DNA of 64,000 nt from Acanthosepion esculentum (lineage: Eukaryota > Mollusca > Cephalopoda > Sepiida > Sepiidae). Below, in pieces: positions 1 through 10,955 of the stretch. Where the stretch lies: assembly GCA_964036315.1 (NCBI GenBank), contig OZ038485.1, positions 74,126,048-74,190,047 on the forward strand, read 5' to 3'. A program made the position numbers and the translations under genes. Each line of letters starts with the position of its first letter. Position 1 is the first letter of the stretch. The notes under the pieces were generated by a model. It had not been told where the DNA came from, made no database searches, and saw only the letters and a list, made by a program, of their open reading frames with translations.

Positions 1-1150
1 TTAATTGTTTATAAATAAAAATGTCTAAATGTGTAAGTAGAATATTTACATATTTCTAAAGAAAAGGCATATATGTGTATGAAAACAGCACATTATATTA
101 TTTGTAAATAAAAATGAATAAATGTGAATAACAGGATATTTTCATATTGATGAATAAATATATATATAAATAAATAAATAAAGGATCAGAATTATATATT
201 TCTAAATGAAATAGCATAAATGCTTATAAACTGTAGCATAGTTATTGTTTCAAATAAAAAAGTCTAAATGTGTATAAAAATTAATATATTTTAATATTTT
301 TGAACATCAAAATTATAAATTTTTATAAAAATAATCGTACTTACATGTTTCTAAATAGAAAATCATATGTAAAAAAGTGGCATATTTTATTAATTCTAAT
401 AAGCTTAAAGGGGAAAATTATAAATATGTAAGTATATTTACTCGTTTCTGAATAAAATAGTTCTAAATATGTATAAAATGTAGCATATTTTAATATTTCT
501 AAATACAAAAGCATAAATGTGTATAAAACATAGCTTATTTTAATATTTCTAAATGTAAAAGCCTGGATGTGTATAAAATGAAGCATATTTGCATATTTCC
601 AAATAAAAAATCATAAATGTGTTTAAAAAGTAGAATATTTCAATATTTCTAAATAAAAAAGCATGAATGTGCATAAAAATAACATATTGTATTATTTCTA
701 AATAAAAAAGCATAACTGAATAAAAAGTAGAATATTTTAATATTTCTGCATAAAAAGCCTAAATATGTAGAAGAATAGAAAATTTTCATAGTTCTAGATG
801 AGAAAATATGTATAAAAAATGTATATAAGAGTAGATCATTCCCATATTTTTTAAAATAATTGTTATATGTATAAAAATTTGAATAATTTCACCTGTGTAA
901 ATAAAAAATAACAAATGTGTATCAAAGGAGCTTAATTCCATATATTTGTATTTCTAAATAAAATGCCTAAATGTATATGAACATATCATATTTTGTTTTT
1001 TCAAAATATAAAAGTATAAATGTAGCATATTTTCATATGTCTAAATAAAAAAGCCTGAATGAGTATAAAAAGTAGCATATTTTCAGACTTCTGGATAAAA
1101 AGCATATATATGTATAAAAAGAAGCATATATTCATATTTCTAAATAAAAA

Positions 1151-1220
<70 letters not shown>

Positions 1221-2130
1221 AAATATAGTATATTTTCATATTTTAAATAAAAACGTGTAAATGTGCATAAAATTAGCATATTTATATGTTTCTAAAATAA
1301 AAAATAAATGTGTACAAAAGAAGAACATTTTAATATTTCTAAATAAAAAAACTAAATCTAGATAAAAAGTTGCAAATATTTATATTTTTAAATAAAAAGC
1401 CTAAATGCATATAAAATAGTATATTTACACATTTCTAGATACAAATCATCATTGTGTATAAAATTTTCATATTCCTGAACGAAAATATGTAAATGTGTAG
1501 CATATTTTAATAAATATAAATAAAATACATAAGTGTGTATAAAAACTAAATGAATTTAATAAGTAGCATATTTTCATATTTCTAAATAAAAAATTATAAA
1601 GTGTATAAAAGTAGCATATTTTAAAATTTCAAAATAAAAGATCAGAAATGTTATTAAAAAGTAGCATATGTTAATAGTTCAAATAAAAAGTCTAAATGTG
1701 CATAAGATTTAGTATATTTTAATATTTTTGAACATCAAATTTTAAATGTATATAAAAATTAGCATACTTTCATATTTCTAAATAGAAAATCCTAACTGTG
1801 TATGCTTTATAAGCATAAATGTCTGTAGAATGTAGCAAATTTTGATATTTCTAAATATAAAAGCATTGCATTCTTTCATATTTTCAAATAAAAATGCATA
1901 ATTATGTATAAAAAGTAGTTTAAATTCATATATATATAAATAAAAAAGCATAAATGTTTATATAAAATAGCATATTAAAACATTTGTAAATAAAATGCCT
2001 AATGGTGTAATAAATGCATCATTTTCTTGTTTCAAATTAAAATGACTAAATGGTTATAAAAAGTAGAACATATTAATATTTCGAAATGAAAAAGGCTAAA
2101 TGGATATAAATAGTAGTATCTCTATCTATA
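1..2130 (+). repeat. ~50-bp AT-rich minisatellite array, variant 1 (+ orientation)
   Basis: Degenerate tandem units of about 50 bp built on a core like ATTTCTAAATAAAAAAGCAT followed by AAATGTGTATAAAAAGTAGC and ATATTTTCAT. The core recurs throughout with substitutions and small indels. Open frames here (for example 341-586 and 1,001-1,279) simply follow the repeat and are not genes. Related variants fill most of the first 25 kb. Confidence 0.9.
1151..1212. repeat. (TA)n microsatellite
   Basis: About 30 copies of TA inside the minisatellite array. It probably expanded from the ATAT-rich part of a unit. Confidence 0.95.
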
Positions 2131-2139
2131 AAAAGCAGG

Positions 2140-2141
<2 letters not shown>

Positions 2142-2205
<64 letters not shown>
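2142..2205. repeat. (TG)n microsatellite
   Basis: About 32 copies of TG at the left edge of the non-array insertion at 2,206-2,935. Confidence 0.95.
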
Positions 2206-2207
<2 letters not shown>

Positions 2208-2935
2208 CAAATGCACGGCCGCAATGTTCGACTGATTTGCACCAAAATTTACATGCACATACTCCAAGTTAGTGGGAAGACCAAGACCGACTTTGCATTT
2301 CCCAACGCCCATCGATAGTGGAAATAATCAAATTTTTCATGCTTCTACGGCAGTTTTCATGTAGTTTGCGGCTATTTTCTATTGGCCAGAGTGAGAGCCT
2401 ACAGCCTGGCTGCCACGAATAGGCAGGAAGATTCTATTGGCCAGCGTGAGAGCCAACAGCTGACTGACACGAATGTTAACTAGCATGCTAGCATGCAAAA
2501 AATCGATAGCTGCATTCGTCACAAATGGAAAATATTTAAATCTGCATAGCACTTTACTCCAATTGGGTCATTCGCTTGCTTAAACTCAATGTTGATTCTG
2601 ATTCCGCAGAACTGGGTTGGGTGTGAAAAAGGTATTTGTTGTTAACATTCTTTTTTTATTCGTTTTTTTCAGTTACGAGTCCTTTTTTAAAGCTGATCGT
2701 TTTGTGTTCATTTTGTTTAGTTCTTTTTTCGTGACAGATTTAATGTTTAGTATAGAGCTTAGAAAAAATTTGCAGTGTGAGATAGGCAAAAAGTAAGGCA
2801 TGTAGTAACATCAGCACGGCAAAGGGCACTCCTTTAAAGACAAGGAAGGGCAAATATATTTTAAGTCAAGTGATAGCGATTGCTGCATGAGTCGTACGAT
2901 TTTTGAATCATGCACAGGCAACGCTGGGCCATGCC
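2206..2935 (+). mobile_element. Possible non-autonomous Helitron-like insertion in the minisatellite
   Basis: This block of higher GC and non-repetitive sequence interrupts the array, which resumes at 2,936. Its right end has a GC-rich stretch (GGCAACGCTGGGCC) followed by CCGCTAAT. That fits the Helitron 3' signature of a short hairpin followed by CTRR inserted before T. No Rep/helicase coding sequence is visible, so it would be non-autonomous. A splice-like GGTATTTG...TTTTTTTCAG pair lies at about 2,630-2,673, but no coding frame goes with it. The assignment rests on the terminus only; another transposon type is possible. Confidence 0.32.
2376..2475 (+). repeat. Two-copy direct repeat, ~57-bp period
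   Basis: Two near-identical segments begin with TTCTATTGGCCAG, continue with GTGAGAGCC and end CACGAAT, at 2,376-2,419 and 2,433-2,475. They form a short internal duplication of the insertion. Confidence 0.8.
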
Positions 2936-3080
2936 GCTAATATTTTCACATTTTCAAAATAAAAACACTTAAATATGTATAAAATGTAGCATATTTTATT
3001 ATTACTAAATAAAAAAGTATAAATGTGAATAAAGAGAACCATATTTACATATTTCTGAATGTAAATACTTAAACATACAG
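2936..3080 (+). repeat. Minisatellite array variant 1, continued
   Basis: A few + orientation units with the TTTCTAAATAAAAAAG-type core resume after the insertion and grade into variant 2. Confidence 0.75.
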
Positions 3081-4195
3081 CTGATTTTAATTTTGTGTAT
3101 AAAACTAAATGCATCTAAATTTTCATCTTTTCATAAAAACTAAGTAAATTGATGCTCATCTTCTATATAATATTAAGTAAATCTAAGCAAATGTATATGA
3201 TTTTCATATATTTATATGAAACTAAGTAAATCATTGCAAATGGACAGCTGCTTATCTTATTCTTATATATTGCAAATGCACATGATTTTCAACTTTTTAA
3301 AATAAATTTAATTATATTTACGTACACGGAAAGCTGATTTACATCTTGTTATATAAAAATAATTAAATCTATGTAAATGTATAGATGAGTTTGATCACTG
3401 TATATATAAATAAGTAAATCTTAGTAAATGTACAACAGAATTTCATATTTATTTTAAACTAAGAAAATATATGTAAATATAAAGATGTTTTCATAATTTT
3501 ATATAAAAGTAAGTAAATCTATGCAAACGTACAGCTAATTTTCATCATTTTTATATAAGTATACCCATAATAAAATGATGAAAACTAGCTTTGTATAGTT
3601 AGTTTTCATCATCTTATTTAAAACTACATAAATCTATGTAAATATATATCTTATTTTCTTTTTTTTAATATAACACAAAGTAAGTGTATGTAATTGTACA
3701 TCTTATTTTCATCCTTGTACATAAGTCTAAGTAAATCAAACTAAATGTACTGCTGCTTTTCACCTTTTATATGAAACTGAGTAAATCCATGTAAATGTAC
3801 AGCTGATTTTAATTATTGTATATAAAACAAAGTAAATCCATGTAAATTTACAGCTGGTTTTCATATAATATTAAGTAAATCTATGTAAATGTATTGGTGA
3901 TTTTTATCTTTTTGTATAGAACTACGTAAGTCTATTTATATGTATACCTGATATCAATTTTTTATATAAAATGAAGTAAATATATGTAAATGTACAGCTT
4001 ATTTTCATAATTTTATATGAAACTAAGTAAATCCATGTAAATATACAGGTGATATTTATCTTCTCATATAAAACTAAGTAAATATAAGTAAATGTACATA
4101 TAATATTTATCTTTTTATAGAAAACGTTGTAAGTCTTTGTAAATATACACCTGATCTTCATTTTTCTATATAAAACTAAGTAATACTAAATGTAT
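3081..4195 (+). repeat. ~50-bp minisatellite array, variant 2
   Basis: About 20 tandem units with a core like TATATAAAACTAAGTAAATC, TATGTAAATGTACAGCTGAT and TTTCATCTT. The unit length and AT pattern match variant 1, but AAGTAAATC and ACAGCTGATTTTCAT are distinctive, so this block was homogenised separately. Confidence 0.88.
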
Positions 4196-4945
4196 GTAAA
4201 TTTACAGCTGATGTTCATCTATACCTGTTTCCTCTTGAGCTGTCCCTGTCCCTGTCATCTATGCCCTCGCCTACTAGTGTACCTGCAGCAGATCACACCT
4301 CTATCCTCTGATAAAGGGGATGTTGTTCTTCTCTGTCAGGTTTACAATGCCATGCAAAGTGATCAAGCAATTATTTTCTGTGACTGGTGTGTGCTGATCA
4401 TATCTCTCCCTTCTTCAAGACAAAAATGGTAATGTTCAGATTGTGCTCATCTGAAACAGCAAAGGGGTAGTCCTATTCTATTCCCTGAGTAACTTGATGC
4501 ATCATTATGACAACAAATATACAATTCTTATTAATATTATTAACCGTCCTTGGTAAGTCACTGTAGAGCCTTATGTATTTGTTTCTATTCACTTTTTTCT
4601 TCTGTTTCTTGGAAATGAGTGGAGAAATTAACTGTTGGTCAGGCGGGAAAGGAACAGTGAACTTGCCTTGTGTTGTTGAAATGCTTATTAAATTAAAGCT
4701 TGGTATTTTCTGTACTAACTCTATTTAGTTACAGTGAGCACATGATAGGGTTCCCCTGTGATTCCCAAAGTTGCATAAAAGGAGAGGAAATTTATCTCTT
4801 TTTTATTATAAATTTACCTTCCATGTAATCAATCTGTTATATGTCATAGAAAAGTGGAAATAATTTCACAATTCAAGGTAAGTGCTATTAATCTTTTTCC
4901 TCGACCTGAAAATTCACTATTCATTTTGGGGATCGCGAACATTTT
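4196..4945. other. Non-array interval, no gene recognised
   Basis: Sequence of ordinary complexity with an 80-codon open frame (4,190-4,432, +) that matches nothing I recognise. Its C-rich stretch near 4,235-4,270 looks repetitive rather than coding. At about 4,663-4,700 the sequence CTTGCCTTGTGTTGTTGAAATG resembles the 3' tail of the LINE ending near 33,760, so part of the interval may be LINE 3' debris. Confidence 0.4.
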
Positions 4946-5520
4946 CTTGACAAGTAAGCTACTTTATCTACATATTTATGTATCTTCTACATAAATATTG
5001 TAATAAGCTAATTTTTTCTATAAAGTTAGGCTTTTTTGTACATACATATTAAAATCAGCTTCTTTTTCTATACATTTATGCTTCATGAGATATATACACT
5101 AAAATAAGTCACATTCTACACATTTAGGTTTTTTTATGAATAATAAAATAAAGCTATTTTTCTACATATTTATGCTTTTTCAACAAATATTAATTTCCAA
5201 TACCTTTCTACACAATCATGCATTTTCTTCATAAATATTAATAATAATCTACATTTTCTAATCATTTATACATTGTTCTTCATGAATAATAAAATAAGTT
5301 ACGTTTTACACACATTTATCCTTTTTTTCAAAATATATACTTCATACTTTGTATTACACATTTATGCTTTTTATTCGTAAATATTAGCATTAGGTTCTTT
5401 TAAGACATTAATACTTTTTATTCATAAATATGAAAATATGCACCCTTTTTAAACATATTTATGCTTAGTCAAATACATATATAAAGATTCTTTTTTCCAC
5501 ATTTCTGCATTTCCTTCTAT
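4946..5520 (-). repeat. Minisatellite array variant 3 (- orientation)
   Basis: Units such as CACATTTATGCTTTTT with CTTCATAAATATTAAAATAA and GCTACTTTTTCTA are reverse complements of the monomer at 14,680-21,220. The array is cut at its right edge by the GC-rich segment and the gypsy insertion, and continues beyond them at 10,956. Confidence 0.85.
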
Positions 5521-5806
5521 TGTGGGGACCTACCTACAAATGGACTCTTCCACACCTATATAATATGGCTACCAACTCTGAGTAAGGTCGGTTGTATAAA
5601 CTGTTCTTTGCTGTCGAACTCCCCGTCTCGGCGGGGAGGGATTCGGACGGGGCTTTGCCGCAGGGCAAAGTGCCGTCCGCAGAGGTAGACAGTCCCTGAA
5701 CCCGTGTATACGGGTTCTAATGGGTATATTTTTGGCCGAGCGCACGGGCTCGGTAAGCCCACATTAAAACGGCCTTGTGCCACATTCGACCCGTGTGGGG
5801 GGGGGG
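5521..5806 (+). other. GC-rich segment with four consecutive hairpins
   Basis: An island of clearly higher GC than its flanks. It holds consecutive inverted repeats. H1 at 5,621-5,636 has a 5-bp stem. H2 at 5,644-5,679 has two 7-bp stems around a 2x2 internal loop and a GCAG tetraloop. H3 at 5,698-5,717 has an 8-bp stem with a GTAT loop. H4 at 5,736-5,753 has a 6-bp stem. The segment ends in a run of ten or more G followed by TG, resembling a polypurine tract/LTR junction (compare 59,512-59,520). It may therefore be the 3' internal end of another LTR element, or a structured RNA region. A 75-codon frame on the - strand is a by-product of the high GC. I do not recognise the sequence. Confidence 0.6.
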
Positions 5807-5996
5807 TGCTAAATATCCAGTCACCAAGTGACCTTCACCGAGTAGTAGCCACAGAGTGAGTGAATGAGTGAGTCGGGACACCAGTAAGCGAAAGTACTCT
5901 CCAGTTCACATTTACCTTTGTACTACGTTTCCGAGAATATACTACTTAACCTATATCCGAGTCCGTGTTATCTTTCTATGGTTTTACACCATAACA
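5807..5996 (+). repeat. 5' LTR of the gypsy element
   Basis: From about 5,819 (AGTCACCAAGTGA) to ACCATAACA at 5,996 this matches 10,803-10,950. The shared part includes CCAGTTCACATTTACCTTTG and GGTTTTACACCATAAC. The left edge is set at TG after the G run (5,807) and is uncertain. The right end in CA is followed by the primer-binding site. Confidence 0.75.
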
Positions 5997-5998
5997 AC

Positions 5999-6011
5999 TG
6001 GCGACGAAGAA
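5999..6011 (+). promoter_or_regulatory. Primer-binding site (tRNA-Ser type)
   Basis: TGGCGACGAAGAA begins two bases after the 5' LTR. It is close to the complement of the 3' end of a metazoan tRNA-Ser (TGGCGACGAGG-type), the primer class used by Mag-like elements. The tRNA identity is from general knowledge and was not searched. Confidence 0.6.
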
Positions 6012-6667
6012 TATTCGAACCACAAAGAGAAACCTCTACCTAAAAGAGAAAAAAAAGAGGTCACGCCATAACTCTAAAGACGTCTAAAGATCCCAGTGTG
6101 TTAACCTCAAGTCTGGCGAACCAAAGAGAAATTTTCACGAAAGAAAGCTACACATACAACAGTTGTATGTTAATATGCAACTGATAAAAAAAAAACGGGC
6201 ACCAACCGAATAACAGGCAACGTAATTACGAAAAAAGGCACAGATATGGACGTCGGATATATTTAGGAAGAAGGGAAAAGCATAAAAGAAATATTAACTC
6301 AATCCATTTAAAACCAACAACTTGAAAATACTTACTACTGAAAAATTGTAAGTAAGATTTTTTCCCCTCGTTGCTATAATCTAAAGCATTGCATTGTTTT
6401 TCGCTTCTCTTGACCACACAGGGAAAAGAGGAAGGAAGAATATATTTTCTGTTGGCAGCGTGGTTGTTGATGCAAATTTTTTTCTCCTCTTAGAGGAAAA
6501 TAGAAGCACTTAGACTGTATTAAGAAAAAACAAGATTTTTTTTTCTTAGCAACCAGAGCTGACAAATATTAAGGAAAGGAATTACTTTCTTTCCCTCTCT
6601 TATAGAAGAAAAATTGTCTAAATTCCGTTTTTTTCTTTCTCTCTGAAAACACGTATTTCAAGTCATT

Positions 6668-6871
6668 ATGGAGGACTTTAAAGCAGTCATTGTTCAGATG
6701 ATGAAGGCACAACTTGATCACCAAAAGAACACTGAGGAACGTATACTACAGCAGCAACAGAAGTCTGAGGAACGGCAACAAATGTTGGAAGAAAAATTGC
6801 TCCTACAACATAAAGAACGGGAAGAAAAATTGCTCCTACAACAAAAAGAACAGGAAGGGAAGCAAAAGTAA
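6668..6871 (+). pseudogene. gag N-terminal fragment, Gln/Glu-rich coiled coil
   Basis: A 67-codon frame beginning MEDFKAVIVQMMKAQLDHQK. It is followed by a Gln/Glu/Lys-rich stretch with tandem EEKLLLQ-type repeats, as at the start of Mag-like Gag. The frame stops at 6,870 and the Gag sequence resumes in another frame at 7,010. The start ATG is probably the original gag start, because the preceding leader (5,997-6,667) has no coding content. Confidence 0.7.
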
Positions 6872-7009
6872 CGGGAAGAAAAAAGCAGAGAGAACAACAA
6901 GTTTTTTTTTTCATTCCCAAAACAACAAGAATTACTTCTATAAACATTAAGTAAAAAGGATGTTGGTGAAAACAAAACTGCATTTTCTTACAACACAATT
7001 TGGAATTCT

Positions 7010-7850
7010 ATGGCGACATTCAGTTATCTTCCTGAAGAAGATAAAACATTTGAAGCTTTCTATAGAAGATATGAAGATCTTTTTGCGGTTGATTGTGAGG
7101 ATTGGCCGAACGCTAAAAAAGTTCGCCAACTTTTGAGGGAGATGGGAACAGCGGAACATAGTAAGTTCGTCGATTACATTCTTCCGAAGAAAACAAGTGA
7201 ATTGGTGTTCGATGAAGCAGTAAAACTTTTGTCTGAGTTATTTAGTCCTAATACAATACTATTTCACAAAAGATGGAAGTGTTTTAACTTGTCAAAACGG
7301 GATTATCTTACTTTTGCGTCCATTGTAAATAAGCACTGTGACGATTTTGTTTGGCAGAATTGTCAGCTGACGATTTCAAATGTTTAATATTTGCCCAAGG
7401 TTCAGTCTCCGCAAAAAACTCGGAGATTAGACGGAGAGTTCTATCAAGACTAGAAAGTGAACCAGGTCTCACATTACAAAAAATCGCTGAAGATTGCCAG
7501 CGAGTAATCAGTGTTAAAAGCGATTCCAAAAACATCGAGGAATCAGGCATATCGTATGTTATGAGAATTAAGTACAAGCCAAAAAATTACTCCCCGGGAA
7601 AAGGTAAAGAAAGCAAAGAGTATGCCCATTCACAATCTAAAAGTAGACGACCCTGTGAGAAACCAAAATTACTCCCAAGGCCATGCGGACGTTGTGGTGG
7701 ACAACATTGGGCGGCAGACTGTTTTTACTGAAACAAGACATGTAATTATTGTGGCAAAATTGGCCACAAGGGGGAGAACTGTAGAAACAAAAGGAACAAC
7801 AGAAACAAAGTCAGACAAACTGTATCAAATGAAAAAGTAGATAAGAATCT
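7010..7850 (+). pseudogene. gag capsid and nucleocapsid remnant
   Basis: The capsid-like part (7,010-7,387, starting MATFSYLPEEDKTFEAFYRR) is followed, after a frameshift near 7,350-7,380, by a frame running to 7,731. That frame ends in a degenerate zinc knuckle (CGRCGGQHWAADC, CX2CX3HX4C). A TGA at 7,729-7,731 separates it from a second, canonical CX2CX4HX4C knuckle (CNYCGKIGHKGENC) in the same frame. Two knuckles are typical of Mag-lineage nucleocapsid. Product: structural Gag that would package the element RNA; here non-functional. Confidence 0.85.
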
Positions 7851-7965
7851 AAGAAAATATGTTGTAGTTAAAATTCTAAACAAAACAGTTAAGCTGCAAC
7901 TAGATTCTGGCTCGGATCGCTCAATCATTAATCTTCATACTTGGAGGAAATTAAAAAAAAACAAC
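7851..7965 (+). pseudogene. Retrotransposon aspartic protease remnant
   Basis: In the frame after the second zinc knuckle, LQLDSGSDRSIIN contains the DSG active-site motif of retropepsins (7,903-7,917), preceded by a beta-strand-like VVVKILNKTVK. The frame breaks at about 7,965 in an A-rich run, and the linker to reverse transcriptase continues in the frame at 7,967-8,548. Confidence 0.75.
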
Positions 7966-8189
7966 GATGAAAAAGGCTAACAAAACAGCCCGTACAGTAA
8001 CAGGTGACAAAATCAAATTTGAAGGTGAGCTAACGCTACCTGTAACACTAAATAGCATCACAAAGAAACTAAAAGTTTTCGTTCATAAAAACTCTGAGAA
8101 TTTATTTGGAACGGATTGGATGGAGCGGTTTAAATTGTGGGATCAACCAATCAACAATTTTTGCCAAAAGGTGGAAAATATGACAACGG

Positions 8190-9031
8190 ATGCCCAAGAG
8201 ATGAAAGACGAATTAAAAGAAAAATTTCCCGAAGTTTTCTCGACGGGGCTAGGAAAATGTAATAAGACAAAAGCCAGATTCGAGCTGAAAGAAAACGTTC
8301 AACCTGTTTTCAAAAGTAAAAGAAATGTCTCATTTGCATCAGTAGAAAAAATTAACGAAGAATTAGACCGACTAGAAAATGCCGGTATACTGTCCAAAGT
8401 GAGTTTTAGCGAATGGGCGGCCACCAGCTGTATACGTAAGAAAAAAGTCCAACCAAATTCGCGTCTGTGCGGATATCTCAACGGGCCTCAATGCGGCTCT
8501 AAAAGATTACCATTACCCTCTCCCCACACCGGAGGAGATATTCAATAAACTGAATGGTGGCGAAATATTCTCCAAATTGGACTTAAGCGATGCATACCTT
8601 CAAATCCCTGTTGAGGAGGAGTGCGCAAAACTTCTATGTATCAACACCCACAGGGGTTTATACAAGGTTGATAGATTGGCTTATGGGGTCAAAGTTGCAC
8701 CTGCAATATTTCAGCAGGTCATGGATACCATGCTGGGCGGCCTTGACTTCTCGTGTGCCTACCTGGATGACATTGTAATAGCAAGCAAATCTACTGAGGA
8801 ACATCGCAAACATATCCACAAGGTTTTTGAGAGAATTCAGGATTTCGGTCTCAAGGATGAAATAAGGTATCTCGGGCATATTATTGATAAGAAGGGAAGA
8901 CGGCGGGCAGAAGCTAGCAAAAATATGCCTGCTCCAAAAAATGTCAACGAGCTCCAAAGTTTTCTGGGACTTGCCAACTATTACCAAGTATTCATAAAAA
9001 ACATGCACGAGCTACGCGCTCCTCTGAATTA
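8190..9031 (+). pseudogene. Ty3/gypsy reverse transcriptase remnant
   Basis: The first half lies in the frame at 7,967-8,548 (fingers, with SEWAATSCIRKKK). A +1 shift in an A-run near 8,445 moves the rest to the frame at 8,577-9,032. There KLDLSDAYLQIPV and the catalytic YLDD (codons at 8,760-8,771) are visible. The end has FLGLANYYQVFIKNMHELRAPLN before a TAA. A short stretch is missing before YLGHIIDKKGRR relative to gypsy RTs. The catalytic box survives but the reading frame does not. Confidence 0.9.
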
Positions 9032-9059
9032 ATTGTTAAAAAAAGAGAAAATTTGTAAC

Positions 9060-9649
9060 TGGACAACGGAGTGTCAGTCAGCTTTTGAAAAAATAAAAAA
9101 AATATATTAACATCAGAACTATTTCTGAATCACTTCAACCCTCAATTAGATATCATTGTGGCCTGCGATGCTAGTTCATACGGTATCGGTGCGTGTATCC
9201 TACATATTATGCCAGACGGTACACTGAAAGCCATAGCACACGCATCGAGAACGCCGCTACCCGCAGAAAAAGCGTGCAGCCAAATTGAAAAAGAATCCCC
9301 CAGTATCATTTTCGCGGTAACAAAATTTCAAAGAGATCTTCATGGAAGGTATTTCAATCTACAGACCGATCATAAACCATTATTAACGATATTTGGTCCT
9401 AAAAAGGGTTTACCGGTTTATACGGCGAATAGACTTTTGAGATGGGGTACCATCCTTCTCAACTATAATTTTAAATTAAATTATTTACCAACTAATAAAA
9501 TTGGCCATGCAGATGGTCTATCCAGACTAATCGCTAATCAAAATCAACCACTTGAAGACTCAGTTATAGCAGCTCTTCGTTCAGACTGTGAAATAAAATC
9601 AATAATAGCGAATACCGTCCGGGATCTACCTGTAACGTTGTCGAAATAA
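9060..9649 (+). pseudogene. Retrotransposon RNase H remnant
   Basis: The frame at 9,158-9,649 has the RNase H-like signatures ACDASSYGIGACIL, HASRTPLPAEKACSQIEKES, and LQTDHKPLLTIFG with HADGLSRL. A frameshift and stops in A-runs at 9,030-9,110 separate it from the RT. It is homologous along its length to the second gypsy copy (57,664-58,150), in which the frame is open. Confidence 0.9.
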
Positions 9650-10420
9650 AAAAACGAAGCGCTAGAAGATGACTTTATTTGCGAGATAAAACGTAAAATC
9701 GCAACAAAAGATAATAGCGTGTCAGACGTCTACTCACTATGTGACAATGTCTTATTGTACAGCGAAAGAGTTGTAATTCCGGAAAAATTACAGAAGCGAA
9801 TTTTAAAAGACTTCCACCGTGGACAACTCGGTAGAAACCGTATGAAGAGTCTCGTGCGGAGCTATGTCTACTGACCGGCGATAGACAAGGACATAATGGA
9901 AATGATTAACACATGCAGAGGATGCGCCTTGGAGGCCAAAGCTCCACCTACCACTTTCAAACCCTGGCCCAAAACGGACCAGCCTTGGTCACGTATACAT
10001 ATTGACTTTGCTGGGCCGATTGACGATTATTATTACTTAATGGTTGTTGACAGTTACTCCAAGTGGCCGAAGGTTTTAAGGCGCAAGAGGCCGACAACGG
10101 TTGTAACAATTAGTTTGCTACATGAGCTGTTTGCGAGATTTGGAGTAGTGGATGCGTGGTACACAGTTTACGTCAGCAGAATTTAAGAATTTTTGCGACA
10201 TCTTCCAAGTCAAGCACATAACTACGCCTCAAAACCACCCTAGATCAAATGGGCAGACAGAGAAGTTCGTAGACACGCTGAAAAGAGCATTTAAAAAAGG
10301 AACTCCTACCGACATAGCATTACAGAGTTTCTGCAAGTTTATCGCATTACGCCGAACCCGAATACACCATCAACTGGCTCACCGGCAGAAATCATGTTTG
10401 CCAGAAAGGTGAGATCCGTT
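9650..10420 (+). pseudogene. Retrotransposon integrase remnant lacking a catalytic Asp
   Basis: A zinc-finger-like part with stops (TGA near 9,872) precedes the core. The first catalytic Asp is in IHIDFAGPI (frame 9,896-10,186). Compared with the second copy (TDNGSQFTS), a short deletion near 10,155 removes the residues around the second catalytic Asp and shifts the frame. The sequence resumes as QFTSAEFKNFC, then NHPRSNGQTEKFV with the catalytic Glu (10,152-10,412). The integrase is therefore inactive. Confidence 0.88.
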
Positions 10421-10573
10421 TTTGATAAATTAATTCCAAAACAATCAAAATATGTAAGACCGAAAAAGAACCAAAAAATCGATTTCATCCAGGTCAGAAA
10501 ATCTTTTTTTGTAAGTTTTCAGAAGAATATGTCGTAATGGGAGGAGGGCACGATCACTAGAAGGATCGGCGAG

Positions 10574-10798
10574 ATGGTGTATATAATACAAGGACCAAGG
10601 CATACCCACAAAAGACATATTAATCAAATCAAACGGCATGAAATAGATTCTAACAGCACACAGGATGAAGTAGAAGAACCCATCGAGATCATTTACGACA
10701 CATTTGACCTCGAGCCCCCGCAGCATATGCCTGAACAACGAAGGTCGGGGAGAAAGAGGAAATTTACTGATCCTTTAACAATCAACCAAATAAAGTAA
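10574..10798 (+). pseudogene. pol C-terminal tail
   Basis: Contains THKRHINQIKRHEID, IIYDTFDLEPPQHMPEQRRS and a basic GRKRKF end. This corresponds to the C-terminal tail of the second gypsy element (59,154-59,450). No polypurine tract follows; the 3' LTR similarity starts only a few bases after the stop, so the tract and U3 start were deleted. Confidence 0.75.
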
Positions 10799-10802
10799 AG
10801 TC

Positions 10803-10950
10803 AGTCACCAAGTGAGGGTCACCGAGTAGTAGCTATAGAATGAGCGAGTACACTCCAGTTCACATTTACCTTTGTACTAAGTTTCCGAGAATATACTATT
10901 TAATCTATATCTGAGTCCGTGTTATCTTTCTATGGTTTTACACCATAACG
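10803..10950 (+). repeat. 3' LTR of the gypsy element (5'-truncated)
   Basis: Similar to 5,819-5,996 with a gap of about 30 bp. It shares CACCGAGTAGTAGC, CCAGTTCACATTTACCTTTG and the terminal GGTTTTACACCATAAC. The - orientation minisatellite resumes immediately after it. Confidence 0.85.
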
Positions 10951-10955
10951 CCTTC

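Larger units (their letters stand above)
5807..10950 (+). mobile_element. Decayed Ty3/gypsy (Mag-like) retrotransposon
   Basis: An element of about 5.1 kb with two related LTRs, a primer-binding site, gag with zinc knuckles, then protease, reverse transcriptase, RNase H and integrase in the Ty3/gypsy order. Protein motifs resemble the animal Mag-type lineage that is often annotated as K02A2.6-like proteins. Stops, frameshifts and deletions break every domain, so it cannot act autonomously. It is inserted, together with the GC-rich segment, into the - orientation minisatellite, whose halves flank it at 5,520 and 10,956. Confidence 0.93.

Noticed and set aside
5556..5783. 75-codon - strand frame with Arg/Pro-rich sequence
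   Set aside because: It lies across the GC-rich hairpin cluster, where stops are rare by composition; no family motif.
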